Shown here one piece after another: positions 1 to 6,541 of a DNA stretch of 7,906 nucleotides. The DNA comes from Pseudomonadota bacterium (GTDB lineage Bacteria > Pseudomonadota > Alphaproteobacteria > Rhizobiales > Rhizobiaceae): the NCBI GenBank assembly GCA_023428515.1, contig JAEYXI010000209.1, forward strand, positions 1-7,906, written 5' to 3'. The notes under the pieces are model-generated. The model made no database searches. It worked only from the letters and a program-made list of their open reading frames with translations, and was not told the origin of the DNA. Each line of letters begins with the position of its first letter. Positions within the stretch are counted from its first letter, which is position 1. A program made the translations under genes and the position numbers.

Positions 1-157
1 GGCTTTGTTGTTCCCGGGGGGGGCCGAGCTGGCCGCCCCGTGCGTTGACGTTGTCCCGCCAGATTTCGTGTGCCAGCTGGGCCGACCGGCTGTTGCCGGC
101 AAGCGGCCCCGACAGCGACAGGCAATAGCCGATGCGAAGGGGTTTGGATCTGGCCAT
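1..157 (-). CDS. ABC-type substrate-binding protein, N-terminal part (runs off left edge)
   Basis: Translating the minus strand from the ATG at 157 gives 52 residues before the window ends. The segment RIGYCLSLSGPLAGNS followed by AHEIWRDNVNARGG matches the first beta-strand and helix of branched-chain amino-acid-type periplasmic binding proteins (Peripla_BP_6 style), which bind small ligands for ABC importers. The start is supported by a GAGG motif just upstream and by the 7-bp gap after the isochorismatase-family stop, which implies translation from the same transcript. Oddly, the fold begins at about residue 7 with no hydrophobic signal peptide, and the upstream in-frame codons are polar. 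The protein may therefore be cytoplasmic, for example a sensor, rather than a transporter part. Family similarity fades in the last ~35 bases beside a run of eight G at 16-23, so the very edge may be divergent or badly read. The family call is fairly sure; ligand and role are unknown. Confidence 0.75.
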   Translation of the reverse strand, partial: MARSKPLRIGYCLSLSGPLAGNSRSAQLAHEIWRDNVNARGGQLGPPREQQS

Positions 158-164
158 GCCTGCC

Positions 165-815
165 TCAGCCCTGTGCGGGCGGCGTGGTCGCGAGCAGTTG
201 GAGCTCCCAAGCGAAGGCCACGCCGCTGGCCCCGCCATGTTCGAGAACGACGCCGGAGAGGCCGGCAGCCGTCTTCTCGCGGGCCCAGTCGCGCTGCCAT
301 TCGGACGCGACCGCCATCCAGGTGATCGGCACGGCGCCGGCGGCCACCATGCGGCGCACGGCCATGTCGTGGGCTTCCTTCGAGACGCCGCCGGAGGCGT
401 CCGTGACGATGAAGACATCGTAGCCTTCGGCCAAGGCCTGGATGGCCGGCATGGCCAGGCAGACTTCGGTCCACAGCGCGGCGAGTATCAGTTGCTTTCG
501 GCCGCTCTTCTTCACGATCTCCGTGACGGCGGAATCCTCCCAGGTGTTGATGAAGGTCCGGTCGATCGGCTTCTGGTCCGGGAAGACATCCTGCAGGCCC
601 TTGATGAGATAGCCGCCGCGCTCTTCCATCACCGTGGTCATGATCGTGGGAACGTCGAAGACCTTCGCCGCCTTGGCGAGGCCGACCACGTTGTTGACGA
701 TCATCATCGGCTCGTGGCTGTTCAGGTTGGCGAACTGATAGGGCTGATGGTCGATCAGGACGAGGAAGCTGTCCTCAGGACGCAAAAGGGCGTCGAGTCC
801 GTTCTTGGCGGCCAT
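165..815 (-). CDS. Isochorismatase-family (YcaC-like) cysteine hydrolase
   Basis: This is a 216-residue cytoplasmic enzyme of the isochorismatase-like hydrolase superfamily. LVLIDHQ carries the expected catalytic Asp (D22), and the LAALWTEVCLAMPA segment carries the nucleophilic Cys (C119) in the usual TEVC context. The third position of the classical Asp-Lys-Cys triad seems to be Arg (R86 in the DRTFINTWED stretch), which I believe is common in YcaC-like members. The tail holds HGGASGVAFAWELQLL, an extension of roughly 40 residues seen in this subgroup. An AAAGGA ribosome site lies 6 bases before the ATG. Substrates of YcaC-like proteins are mostly unknown, so isochorismate should not be assumed. 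It sits 27 bp after the SnoaL-like gene and 7 bp before the binding-protein gene, consistent with one operon. The family is very likely correct; the reaction is open. Confidence 0.93.
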   Translation of the reverse strand: MAAKNGLDALLRPEDSFLVLIDHQPYQFANLNSHEPMMIVNNVVGLAKAAKVFDVPTIMTTVMEERGGYLIKGLQDVFPDQKPIDRTFINTWEDSAVTEIVKKSGRKQLILAALWTEVCLAMPAIQALAEGYDVFIVTDASGGVSKEAHDMAVRRMVAAGAVPITWMAVASEWQRDWAREKTAAGLSGVVLEHGGASGVAFAWELQLLATTPPAQG

Positions 816-842
816 GATAAATCCTTTTGATAATGTGACGCA

Positions 843-1220
843 TCAGGCGTCCGGCGGATCGATGAGGACGTGGAGGCTCACGATGCGCCCCGCTTCGATA
901 CGGGCCACATCCGTTCCGGTTACAGCGGCCGGTCCGTCCGGCGGCCCTGCCCGCCAGCGCAGGCGAGCGAGTCCGTGGTGGCCGACGGCGGGGCCCATCG
1001 GCGAAAAGACGAAAGCGGGCGGCAGGCTGGTCAACAGGTCTTCGACCGCCTGCGTGATCGCGTCGCGGCCGGTCGCGATGCCGTCGGGCTCGTAAAGAAC
1101 CGCATCCAGGGAATAGAGATCGCGGATCGCCGCGATGCGCAGGCCGGCGTCACGCTCGCCGAAAACGCGCTTGAGATTGGCCTGCAGGATGCCGTCGTAA
1201 TCAGCCGCATGCGAAGTCAT
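843..1220 (-). CDS. SnoaL-like / NTF2-fold protein
   Basis: The 125-residue product begins MTSHAADYDGILQANLKRVF and ends with a pattern typical of SnoaL-like NTF2-fold proteins: GTDVARIEAGRIVSLHVLID near residues 100-120, a conserved GTD strand followed by a Gly-Arg turn. Members are small cone-shaped domains that act as cyclases, isomerases or binding proteins; the exact role cannot be read here. The frame stays open upstream to 1331, but that stretch is basic and low in family character. The ATG at 1220 starts the conserved fold and has a weak GGTGG 4 bases upstream, so I chose it. It is the first gene of the SnoaL, isochorismatase-family, binding-protein series, 131 bp after the AraC stop. 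No signal peptide or membrane segment is visible. Confidence 0.85.
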   Translation of the reverse strand: MTSHAADYDGILQANLKRVFGERDAGLRIAAIRDLYSLDAVLYEPDGIATGRDAITQAVEDLLTSLPPAFVFSPMGPAVGHHGLARLRWRAGPPDGPAAVTGTDVARIEAGRIVSLHVLIDPPDA

Positions 1221-1307
1221 GGACCACCATGAAATGAGCCGGTTGGGTTGACGAGACGTGCCGTCCCGAGTTCCGGTTTTATCGCGGTGGTGTTTGGATG
1301 GCCCTGT

Positions 1308-1323
1308 CCGATTCTGCGATCGG
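1308..1323. promoter_or_regulatory. Small dyad in the AraC-SnoaL gap
   Basis: The 131-bp gap between the AraC stop and the SnoaL start contains CCGAT-N6-ATCGG, a perfect 5-bp inverted repeat that extends to CTG/CAG if one T is bulged. It lies about 90 bp upstream of the SnoaL start, where an operator would be reasonable. No convincing -35/-10 pair stands out in the gap, and no T-rich intrinsic terminator follows the AraC gene on the minus strand. A dyad this short can occur by chance. Confidence 0.2.
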
Positions 1324-1351
1324 CAGTCCAATCCTGCTGCGGACGGCCGTT

Positions 1352-2224
1352 TCAGCTTTTTAGTTCGCGCCTCCAGGCCGCAGGTGCTGCGCCGGTGAGT
1401 TTTCGGAATGTCCGCCCGAAATGAACCGCATCCGCGAAGCCCGTAGCCGCCGCGACTTCGTCGAGCGATGCCTCAGTACCGAGAAGTTGAGCCTGCGCTC
1501 GCCGGATCCTCGCATCCAGCTGCCACTGATACGGCGCCATGCCGGTGGAAGCCTTGAAGGCACGACTGAAATGCGAGGGCGACAGACCCGCCAGCTTTGC
1601 GAGATACGCGAGTTCCACCCTCTTCGGAAGGTGAGCATCCATGTAATCAATGACCCGGCGCAGGCGCCAGGACGCCAGGCCTGTGCCATCCTCTCCGCGC
1701 GACGGAGGCGGGAGTGTGAAGAGGCGCGCCGCGATGGCGGTGGTGAGACCGTCGCAATAAAGCTCGGTCGAAGGGTCGGTATCGCCGATGGCTTCGGACA
1801 GGAGCCGCACGAGCGTCCACAGTCGCTCGTCGGCAAATCGCAGCCGCGGAACACTGATCAGGTCTTCGGGGAAGGCCGTGGCCATTGTCTCGCCGAGCTT
1901 CTCGAGATCGAAACTGAGGGTAGCGTCCCTCACGAACCTCACATCGGCGGTATATCCCCACATCTCCAACCCGGCTGGCGCGAAATGCATGTGGCGGCGC
2001 ATATGGCTGATCGGATTGGGCCTGTTCGGCCGAAGGCGCGGCTCGCAATGGCCGCCGATCTCCTCGAGCACCACGCTCAGCCGGGTCTCGTCGGTCTGCC
2101 TGAACTGGTGCGAGACCTGCCCAACGCAGTGGAAACGGGTCACATCGATGCGCACGCCGTTATATCCGCCTTGGAGGGCGGACACACTCACCACATTCTC
2201 GGGCAAGAGCGGGTTCTGCTGCAT
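1352..2224 (-). CDS. AraC-family transcriptional regulator
   Basis: The 290-residue protein has a variable N-terminal sensor half and a C-terminal AraC/XylS DNA-binding domain at about residues 188-288. The first helix-turn-helix is ELAYLAKLAGLSPSHFSRAF (about 205-225). The second is SLDEVAAATGFADAVHFGRT (about 253-272), followed by the usual FRKLTGAAPAAWRR ending. Length is normal for the family. An upstream in-frame ATG at 2236 would add four residues, but the GGTGA ribosome site lies inside that extension, 5 bases before the ATG at 2224, so I prefer 2224. It lies 110 bp after the exported hydrolase gene and 131 bp before the SnoaL-like gene, all on the same strand, and probably regulates one or both. 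The inducer cannot be deduced. Confidence 0.93.
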   Translation of the reverse strand: MQQNPLLPENVVSVSALQGGYNGVRIDVTRFHCVGQVSHQFRQTDETRLSVVLEEIGGHCEPRLRPNRPNPISHMRRHMHFAPAGLEMWGYTADVRFVRDATLSFDLEKLGETMATAFPEDLISVPRLRFADERLWTLVRLLSEAIGDTDPSTELYCDGLTTAIAARLFTLPPPSRGEDGTGLASWRLRRVIDYMDAHLPKRVELAYLAKLAGLSPSHFSRAFKASTGMAPYQWQLDARIRRAQAQLLGTEASLDEVAAATGFADAVHFGRTFRKLTGAAPAAWRRELKS

Positions 2225-2245
2225 GGCGATCACCATTTTATTCTG

Positions 2246-2256
2246 AGCGGTCCGCT
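2246..2256. promoter_or_regulatory. Short palindrome upstream of the AraC gene
   Basis: AGCGG-T-CCGCT is a perfect 5-bp inverted repeat around one base, 22 bases upstream of the preferred AraC start and 10 bases from the alternative start. Its place would suit autoregulation. AraC proteins more often bind direct repeats and the element is short and GC-rich, so chance is a serious alternative. Confidence 0.15.
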
Positions 2257-2334
2257 GCCGCCAGCTGGGTTGCGTTGCGGCCGAATCCGTCGTTGGGGCT
2301 GCCTATGCCGGCAGGTGGGAGATGTCGGACCGAG

Positions 2335-3102
2335 CTATTGCGCGGCTTCTGCTATCAGTTCCGCGACGGCTTCGGGCTGCGAGATCATGACGACATGCGA
2401 TGCCCCCTTGATCACGATCGTGCGCTTTGAGCCGGCACGCTCAGCCATGAAGCCGAGCGCCCGAGCCGGAATGTTCTTATCGCCGTCGCCATAGACGAAG
2501 TAGGAGGGCAGCGACTTCCACGCCGGTTCGCCCGATTTTTCGGTCAGAGCGGCCTCGGTGATCGGGCGCTGGCCGGCCGCCATAAACGCGGTCGCGCCGG
2601 CCGGAACGTCGTGAGCGAACTGCTCCCGGAACTTGGCCTGGTCGATATAGAGGTCGACGCTGCCGTCGGCGAGCTTGACCGGTCGCGCGAGCGCCTCGCC
2701 GAGCGTTCCGCCGGGGAACTTGCCGGCAAGATCGGCCGCGGCCTCGCCGACGTCCGGCGCGAAAGCCGCGACATAGACCAGCGACCTGACGTTTTCGTGC
2801 CCCTTCGCCGCGTTCGAGATGACCTGGCCACCATAGGAGTGGCCGACGAGGACCACCGGCCCCGTGATGCTTGCGACGACGTCGGAAACGTACCGTGCAT
2901 CTTTCGACACGCTGCGCAGCGGATTGGCGACAGCGACGGTCGTGTACCCGTCCTTGTGAAGTTCGGCGATGACGCCGTTCCAGCTCGACGAGTCTGCAAA
3001 CGCGCCGTGGACGAGAACAATCGTGGGCTTGGTCGCTTGAGCGACAGAGGCACCAGACAGAAGAGCGGTCGCGACAGCAACCGTAGATGCGATCTTGGAC
3101 AT
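2335..3102 (-). CDS. Exported alpha/beta-fold hydrolase
   Basis: This 255-residue protein starts with a Sec-type signal peptide: a Lys near the N-terminus, a hydrophobic stretch VAVATALLSGASV, and an AQA cleavage motif around residue 23. The mature part is a compact alpha/beta hydrolase. IVLVHGAFADSSSW (from residue 28) gives the oxyanion-hole HG. VVLVGHSYGG places the nucleophile at Ser89, YGDGD around 204-208 supplies the acid, and GASHVVM places the His at 236. The catalytic triad therefore looks complete. It should act in the periplasm on an ester, lactone or similar small substrate; the family is too broad to name one. An AAAGGA ribosome site precedes the ATG. It lies 30 bp after the ruined chloroperoxidase-like gene and before the AraC gene on the same strand. 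Fold and export are well supported; the substrate is unknown. Confidence 0.93.
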   Translation of the reverse strand: MSKIASTVAVATALLSGASVAQATKPTIVLVHGAFADSSSWNGVIAELHKDGYTTVAVANPLRSVSKDARYVSDVVASITGPVVLVGHSYGGQVISNAAKGHENVRSLVYVAAFAPDVGEAAADLAGKFPGGTLGEALARPVKLADGSVDLYIDQAKFREQFAHDVPAGATAFMAAGQRPITEAALTEKSGEPAWKSLPSYFVYGDGDKNIPARALGFMAERAGSKRTIVIKGASHVVMISQPEAVAELIAEAAQ

Positions 3103-3132
3103 GAGTCTTCCTTTCAGGGACTGCCGACGCGC

Positions 3133-3352
3133 TCAGCCTCGGATGAGTGCCAGCGCGTCGGCGTTGAAGCGGCCGGCCTCGGTCTCGGCGGCAAGCTAAA
3201 CGGATGCGTTGAGGGGTGATCTGGTCGTCGTCGCCGTGGATGATGAGCTCGGGCGCCCCGATACGCTCGAGCCTCTCGGTTTAGTCGGACTGCCCGACAC
3301 CTCGGTCACTGTCGAAGAGACGGGTACCGTCGGCGGTGGTGAAGTGGCTCAT
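3133..3352 (-). pseudogene. Remnant of a chloroperoxidase-type alpha/beta hydrolase with two internal deletions
   Basis: Three pieces of one protein family survive in order. From an ATG at 3352, with GGAG 6 bases upstream, comes MSHFTTADGTRLFDSDRGVG, the usual N-terminus of non-heme chloroperoxidase-like hydrolases. A TAA stop follows at 3281-3283. In the same frame come RIGAPELIIHGDDDQITP, the acid-residue loop normally near residue 220. After a frame change, RFNADALALIRG and a TGA at 3133-3135 match the family C-terminus (NADLLAFI-like). A complete member is about 270-280 residues; here only about 73 codons remain, and the catalytic Ser and His regions are missing. The remnant sits between the LysE gene (55 bp away) and the exported hydrolase, so it was probably a working gene of this operon. 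It cannot make an active enzyme. Confidence 0.78.
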
Positions 3353-3407
3353 TGTCATCTCCATCGGGCTCGCTTGCGGTTGGAACTGCGGTAGCGTCCG
3401 CTGTGCT

Positions 3408-4034
3408 TCACGTCACGAGCGGCCAGACGATGGCGCACCCGAACAGGATGAACAGCGTTCCGGTCAGTCGACGTCCCAACGCCATGTCGCCCTCGCTCGC
3501 AAAGGCACGGCGAAGCTGACGGGCGGCCAGCGCATATCCGCCGAGAACGACGAGCTTCGTCAGCACGAATGCAATCACAAGAACAGGAAGCAGACCGCAG
3601 TCGCCCTCTGCGGGAATGAACTGCGGAAAGAGTGCGGTAAAGAAAAGCACGGCCTTAGGGTTGCTGATCCCGATCCAGAAAGACTGCAGCCACAGGCCGA
3701 GGCCGGCACCTGTCATGACAATGTCGCGGCTGTCGCTGCCTTCGGAAGTGCTGTGCGAACGCAGGTAGCGAACGCCGAGCCACACCAGATAAACAGCTCC
3801 CGCAATGCGCAATGCGGTGAAGGGCACCGCATTGGCTGCAAGGAGCGCGCCGACGCCGACCGCCGAAAGCGCGGCAAGAATGATGATTGCCGCGAGATCA
3901 CCGCTTAACGCCACGATGGCACGGCGCGGACCGTAGGTGATCGCGTTGTTGACCAGGAAGACCGTCGACGGGCCGGGCGTGGCGGCCTGGGCAGCGCTGA
4001 TCAACACAAAGGTCATAAAAGTCGCGAGGCTCAT
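3408..4034 (-). CDS. LysE/RhtB-family amino-acid or metabolite exporter
   Basis: The 208-residue product is an integral membrane protein with about six hydrophobic segments: roughly 2-22, 38-62, 70-92, 108-135, 145-170 and 186-208. The ATPGPSTVFLV motif after the first segment and NPKAVLFFTALFPQF in the fourth are hallmarks of LysE/RhtB transporters, which export amino acids or related metabolites from the cytoplasm using the ion gradient. Length is normal. A GTG at 4043 could add three residues, but GGTGA lies 5 bases before the ATG at 4034, so I chose the ATG. It begins 33 bp after the ABM-domain gene and is probably cotranscribed with it and the oxidoreductase. The cargo is unknown; context suggests a product of the neighbouring enzymes, which is inference. 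Confidence 0.92.
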   Translation of the reverse strand: MSLATFMTFVLISAAQAATPGPSTVFLVNNAITYGPRRAIVALSGDLAAIIILAALSAVGVGALLAANAVPFTALRIAGAVYLVWLGVRYLRSHSTSEGSDSRDIVMTGAGLGLWLQSFWIGISNPKAVLFFTALFPQFIPAEGDCGLLPVLVIAFVLTKLVVLGGYALAARQLRRAFASEGDMALGRRLTGTLFILFGCAIVWPLVT

Positions 4035-4067
4035 TCTGCTCACCCGCCAGTGACGATTGCAGCGACG

Positions 4068-4367
4068 TCACGCCGGCTCGCCGGCTGGGACGTGGACGAT
4101 GATAGGGGCGCCGGCGAACATCGGTTCGAGCGGGGCAATGAAGCGCGCGTGCGCGTCACTCTGTTCAAAGCCCTGGGTGTGAGCGGCCAGATCCCGCCAC
4201 TCCACCTGGAGCAGGTAGAGGTCGGCGTCGTCCAAAGCAGGGACAAGACGGTGCCGCAAATAGCCGTCGGCGCTCATGAGCAGCGGAACGACGCGGGCGA
4301 AGGTGGCTTCGAAGGCGGATCCTGAATCCCGTTCGAGCCGAAGGAGTGCGAGTTCGGTAATAGCCAT
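4068..4367 (-). CDS. Antibiotic biosynthesis monooxygenase (ABM) domain protein
   Basis: This 99-residue protein forms one ABM-type ferredoxin-like domain. YLLQVEWRDLAAHTQGFEQS followed by FIAPLEPMFAGAPIIVHV matches the family core, with the H...F.S helix and closing strand. Members are usually cofactor-free dimers that oxidise quinol-like or polyketide substrates; others are only structural relatives with no proven activity. The open frame reaches 4427, but residues before MAITELALL look like leader noise. The ATG at 4367 is preceded by GGGAAAG and begins the conserved fold, so I chose it. It is 66 bp after the quinone-oxidoreductase-like gene and 33 bp before the exporter. The pairing of a quinone-reductase-like enzyme with an ABM protein hints at quinol chemistry, but this is inference. 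Confidence 0.85.
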   Translation of the reverse strand: MAITELALLRLERDSGSAFEATFARVVPLLMSADGYLRHRLVPALDDADLYLLQVEWRDLAAHTQGFEQSDAHARFIAPLEPMFAGAPIIVHVPAGEPA

Positions 4368-4433
4368 GCGATCTTTCCCGGATGGAGAAGGCGGACGGTC
4401 GAACGGGGCAACGCCGGCGATCCGCATGATGAA

Positions 4434-5447
4434 TCAATCGGCGCGCGGGACCGGAGGCAAGGCAGCCGCCTCGCCTGACACGTCGATCACCACCTTGCCA
4501 CGCACCCCCCGTGCGCCTCCGTTCTCAAGCAATGCGTGCGCCTCGGCCATGCTCGCGAGCGATAGCTGGGCGCCGAGCACGGGCTTGACGAGACCGCGCT
4601 CGACAAGGCGCGTGAGTGCGTCGAGCTTGCCCCGGTTCTGACGGGTAAAAACGAAGTGGTAGGCGGCGTTCTTGCCCCACGCTTCGATGAGGTTCTGCGG
4701 CTGCGCGACATCGACGATACTGACGACACGCCCGAAGGCCGCTAGCGCGAGCGGGCTTCGGGTGAGCGCGTCGCCGCCAATCGTGTCGAAGACGACATTC
4801 ACTCCCTCGCCCCCTGTCAGCCTGGCGACCGCCTCCACATAGTCTTCGGCGGTGAAGTCGATCGCTTCGTCGGCACCGAGCGAGCGCACGAACTCGTGGT
4901 TGCGGGCGCGCGCCGTCGTGATCACCCGCGCGCCCATCGCCTTGGCGATCTGAATCGCGATCGTGCCGACGCCGCCTGCGCCGCCGTGGACAAGGATTGT
5001 CTCGCCAACCTTCAGCTGCGCGCGCTGGACCAGCGCCTCCCAGACCGTGCCGCCGACGAGCGTCAGGCTTGCCGCCTCAAGATGTGTGAGATTTCGTGGC
5101 TTGCGGCCGACGAGCGCAACGTCGGCGACATGCTGCTCGGCGTAGGAGCCGGCACCGCCAAAGATCTTCGGCGTATAATATACCTCGTCGCCGACCGCGA
5201 ATTCGTGAACGTCCGATCCGATCTCGTCGACGACACCCGAGATATCGTGGCCAATGATGGCGGGCAGCGGGACATAGTCGACATAGTCGCCGCGGCGGAT
5301 CTGGTAGTCGAGCGGATTGACCGAAGTTGCGTGGACCCGGACCCGCACCTGGCGCGAGCCGACCGGCGGAACCGGCACGTCACGCAGCTCGAACACCTCC
5401 GGTCCTCCGAAGCGAGGGAGAACGATAGCCTTCATGGCCTTGGTCAT
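4434..5447 (-). CDS. NADPH:quinone oxidoreductase-like protein (zinc-independent MDR family)
   Basis: The 337-residue enzyme belongs to the medium-chain dehydrogenase/reductase superfamily. The N-terminal GroES-like part (about 5-125) holds [11 protein letters not shown] and [12 protein letters not shown]. The Rossmann part has the dinucleotide-binding motif VHGGAGGVG at about 153-161, then LGADEAIDF and VFDTIGGD, both standard in quinone-oxidoreductase-like members. The Cys cluster for structural zinc is absent, fitting the zinc-free branch that reduces quinones or enones with NADPH in the cytoplasm. AAGGA lies 7 bases before the ATG at 5447. It heads the minus-strand unit with the ABM protein and exporter, and faces the LysR gene across 152 bp. 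This arrangement is classical for LysR control of a divergent target. Family is sure; substrate is not. Confidence 0.95.
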   Translation of the reverse strand: MTKAMKAIVLPRFGGPEVFELRDVPVPPVGSRQVRVRVHATSVNPLDYQIRRGDYVDYVPLPAIIGHDISGVVDEIGSDVHEFAVGDEVYYTPKIFGGAGSYAEQHVADVALVGRKPRNLTHLEAASLTLVGGTVWEALVQRAQLKVGETILVHGGAGGVGTIAIQIAKAMGARVITTARARNHEFVRSLGADEAIDFTAEDYVEAVARLTGGEGVNVVFDTIGGDALTRSPLALAAFGRVVSIVDVAQPQNLIEAWGKNAAYHFVFTRQNRGKLDALTRLVERGLVKPVLGAQLSLASMAEAHALLENGGARGVRGKVVIDVSGEAAALPPVPRAD

Positions 5448-5599
5448 TGGTTTTTCCTTCTGCAGGTAAGTCGGTATTTCCTGCTCGGATCGGCAACCTC
5501 ATGGCACCGCTGTGGTGTCCCTCCATTTGACATTTCACGATTGCGCCCGGTAGCGGCCGGAAACTAGGATCAGCTTCAACGAAATGCTGAAAGTGGGCC
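5448..5599. promoter_or_regulatory. Divergent promoter region, oxidoreductase / LysR
   Basis: These 152 bp separate two divergent start codons and must hold promoters for both, probably with the LysR operator. Visible candidates: ATGGCACC-N5-GGTG around 5500-5516, a short dyad; TTGACA at 5527-5532, which lacks a good -10 at normal distance; and TTGCGC at 5541-5546 with TAGGAT at 5565-5570 (18-bp spacer), a weak sigma-70-like pair ending 29 bases before the LysR start. TTCA-N9-TGAA near 5575-5591 is another small dyad just before the LysR ribosome site. The regulatory role follows from layout; individual boxes are guesses. Confidence 0.5.
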
Positions 5600-6541
5600 G
5601 TGGATATCGACGACATGAGGCTGTTCACGCGGATCGCTCAGCTGGGAAGTATCAGCGCGGCGGCCCGTGACCTGAGCTTGACGCCAGCCGGCGCCAGTGC
5701 ACGGCTCGCGGCATTCGAGAGGCGATTGGGCGCGCGGCTTCTCCATCGAACGACGCGACAGGCGACTTTGACGGTCGACGGCCTCGCCTTCCTGCCGCAT
5801 GCCGAGCACGTTCTCGACGCGGCAGATGCCGCTCGTGCGGCACTGGGGCGCGAGCAAACAGCGCCGCGCGGCACGCTCCGGGTGGCGGCCCCGGCTTCGT
5901 TCGCGCGCATGCACATCGTGCCGGGCCTGCCGGACTTCTGCACCCGCTACCCCGACCTCGCGCTCGATCTTCGTATCTCGGACAGCGTGGTCGACCTGGT
6001 CGAGGGCGCATTCGATGTCGCGGTACGTTACGCCGAACTCGGCGACTCCTCTTTCATCGCGCGACGCCTCGCGCCCGATCGGCGCGTCCTGGTCGCATCG
6101 CCCGAGTACCTCAGGCAGCGCGGACGGCCGAACACGCCCAACGATCTCGCCGAGCACACCTGCCTAGTTGTCGGTACTCTTGATCTATGGACATTTCTGG
6201 ACGCGGATCGGAAACCAATCGTACGAAAAGTGACACCCGCGCTGCGCATAAATGATGGGGCGGCAGTGCGGGATGCAGCCTGCGCCGGGCTGGGCATCGC
6301 GTGGATGGCTACATGGTGTGCCGCCGATGAGCTTCGGAGCGGCGCCCTTGTGCCTGCGCTTCCCGAATTTCCGCTCGTCTCCACCCAGACCCTATGGGCG
6401 CTTTACCCCAGTTCGCGAGAGCTCGCGCCGAAAGTTCGGGCGTTCGTCGACTGGATGGTCGATCGAATAGGACCAGATCCGTACTGGGATCGCGGATTGG
6501 AAGCACTTTTCGGTCAAACCGTTTCAGGTTCGGACGTATGA
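5600..6541 (+). CDS. LysR-family transcriptional regulator
   Basis: This 313-residue protein has an N-terminal winged helix-turn-helix at about residues 4-61, with MRLFTRIAQLGSISAAARDL and then LGARLLHRTTRQATLTVDG. A periplasmic-binding-like effector domain follows from about 90 to 295, including GTLRVAAPASFARMHIVPGL. Length is normal to slightly long, with an extra tail after residue 295. The start is a GTG at 5600 preceded by AAGTGGG; an in-frame TGA four codons upstream rules out a longer form, and the next ATG (5615) would clip the first helix. It is divergent from the quinone-oxidoreductase-like gene and probably both represses itself and activates that gene with a ligand such as a quinone or aromatic. 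Ligand identity is inference. No intact gene follows downstream. Confidence 0.95.
   Translation: MDIDDMRLFTRIAQLGSISAAARDLSLTPAGASARLAAFERRLGARLLHRTTRQATLTVDGLAFLPHAEHVLDAADAARAALGREQTAPRGTLRVAAPASFARMHIVPGLPDFCTRYPDLALDLRISDSVVDLVEGAFDVAVRYAELGDSSFIARRLAPDRRVLVASPEYLRQRGRPNTPNDLAEHTCLVVGTLDLWTFLDADRKPIVRKVTPALRINDGAAVRDAACAGLGIAWMATWCAADELRSGALVPALPEFPLVSTQTLWALYPSSRELAPKVRAFVDWMVDRIGPDPYWDRGLEALFGQTVSGSDV

Noticed and set aside
1..10. GGCTTTGTTG, like the tip of an IS903-type terminal repeat
   Set aside because: Only ten bases match, the orientation would put the element inside the window where a binding-protein gene lies, and the following bases do not fit.
132..830. Plus-strand open frame of 232 codons
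   Set aside because: It mirrors the isochorismatase-family gene on the opposite strand and has no recognisable domain.
1221..1331. N-terminal extension of the SnoaL-like protein
   Set aside because: The extra residues are basic and unlike the family; the fold begins at the ATG at 1220.
1336..1362. Possible plus-strand terminator between the AraC and SnoaL genes
   Set aside because: Only a 4-bp outer stem forms with a mismatched interior, and no plus-strand gene needs it.
1421..2494. Long plus-strand open frame of 357 codons opposite the AraC and hydrolase genes
   Set aside because: It lies fully antisense to two well-recognised genes, shows no family motif and is the kind of shadow frame expected in GC-rich coding DNA.
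3209..3394. Plus-strand open frame of 61 codons in the gap between the LysE and hydrolase genes
   Set aside because: The minus strand of the same bases carries clear chloroperoxidase-like pieces, so this is a shadow of the remnant.
6512..6526. CGGT-CAA-ACCG followed by TTT near the end of the LysR gene as a terminator
   Set aside because: The 4-bp stem is too weak and lies inside the coding sequence.
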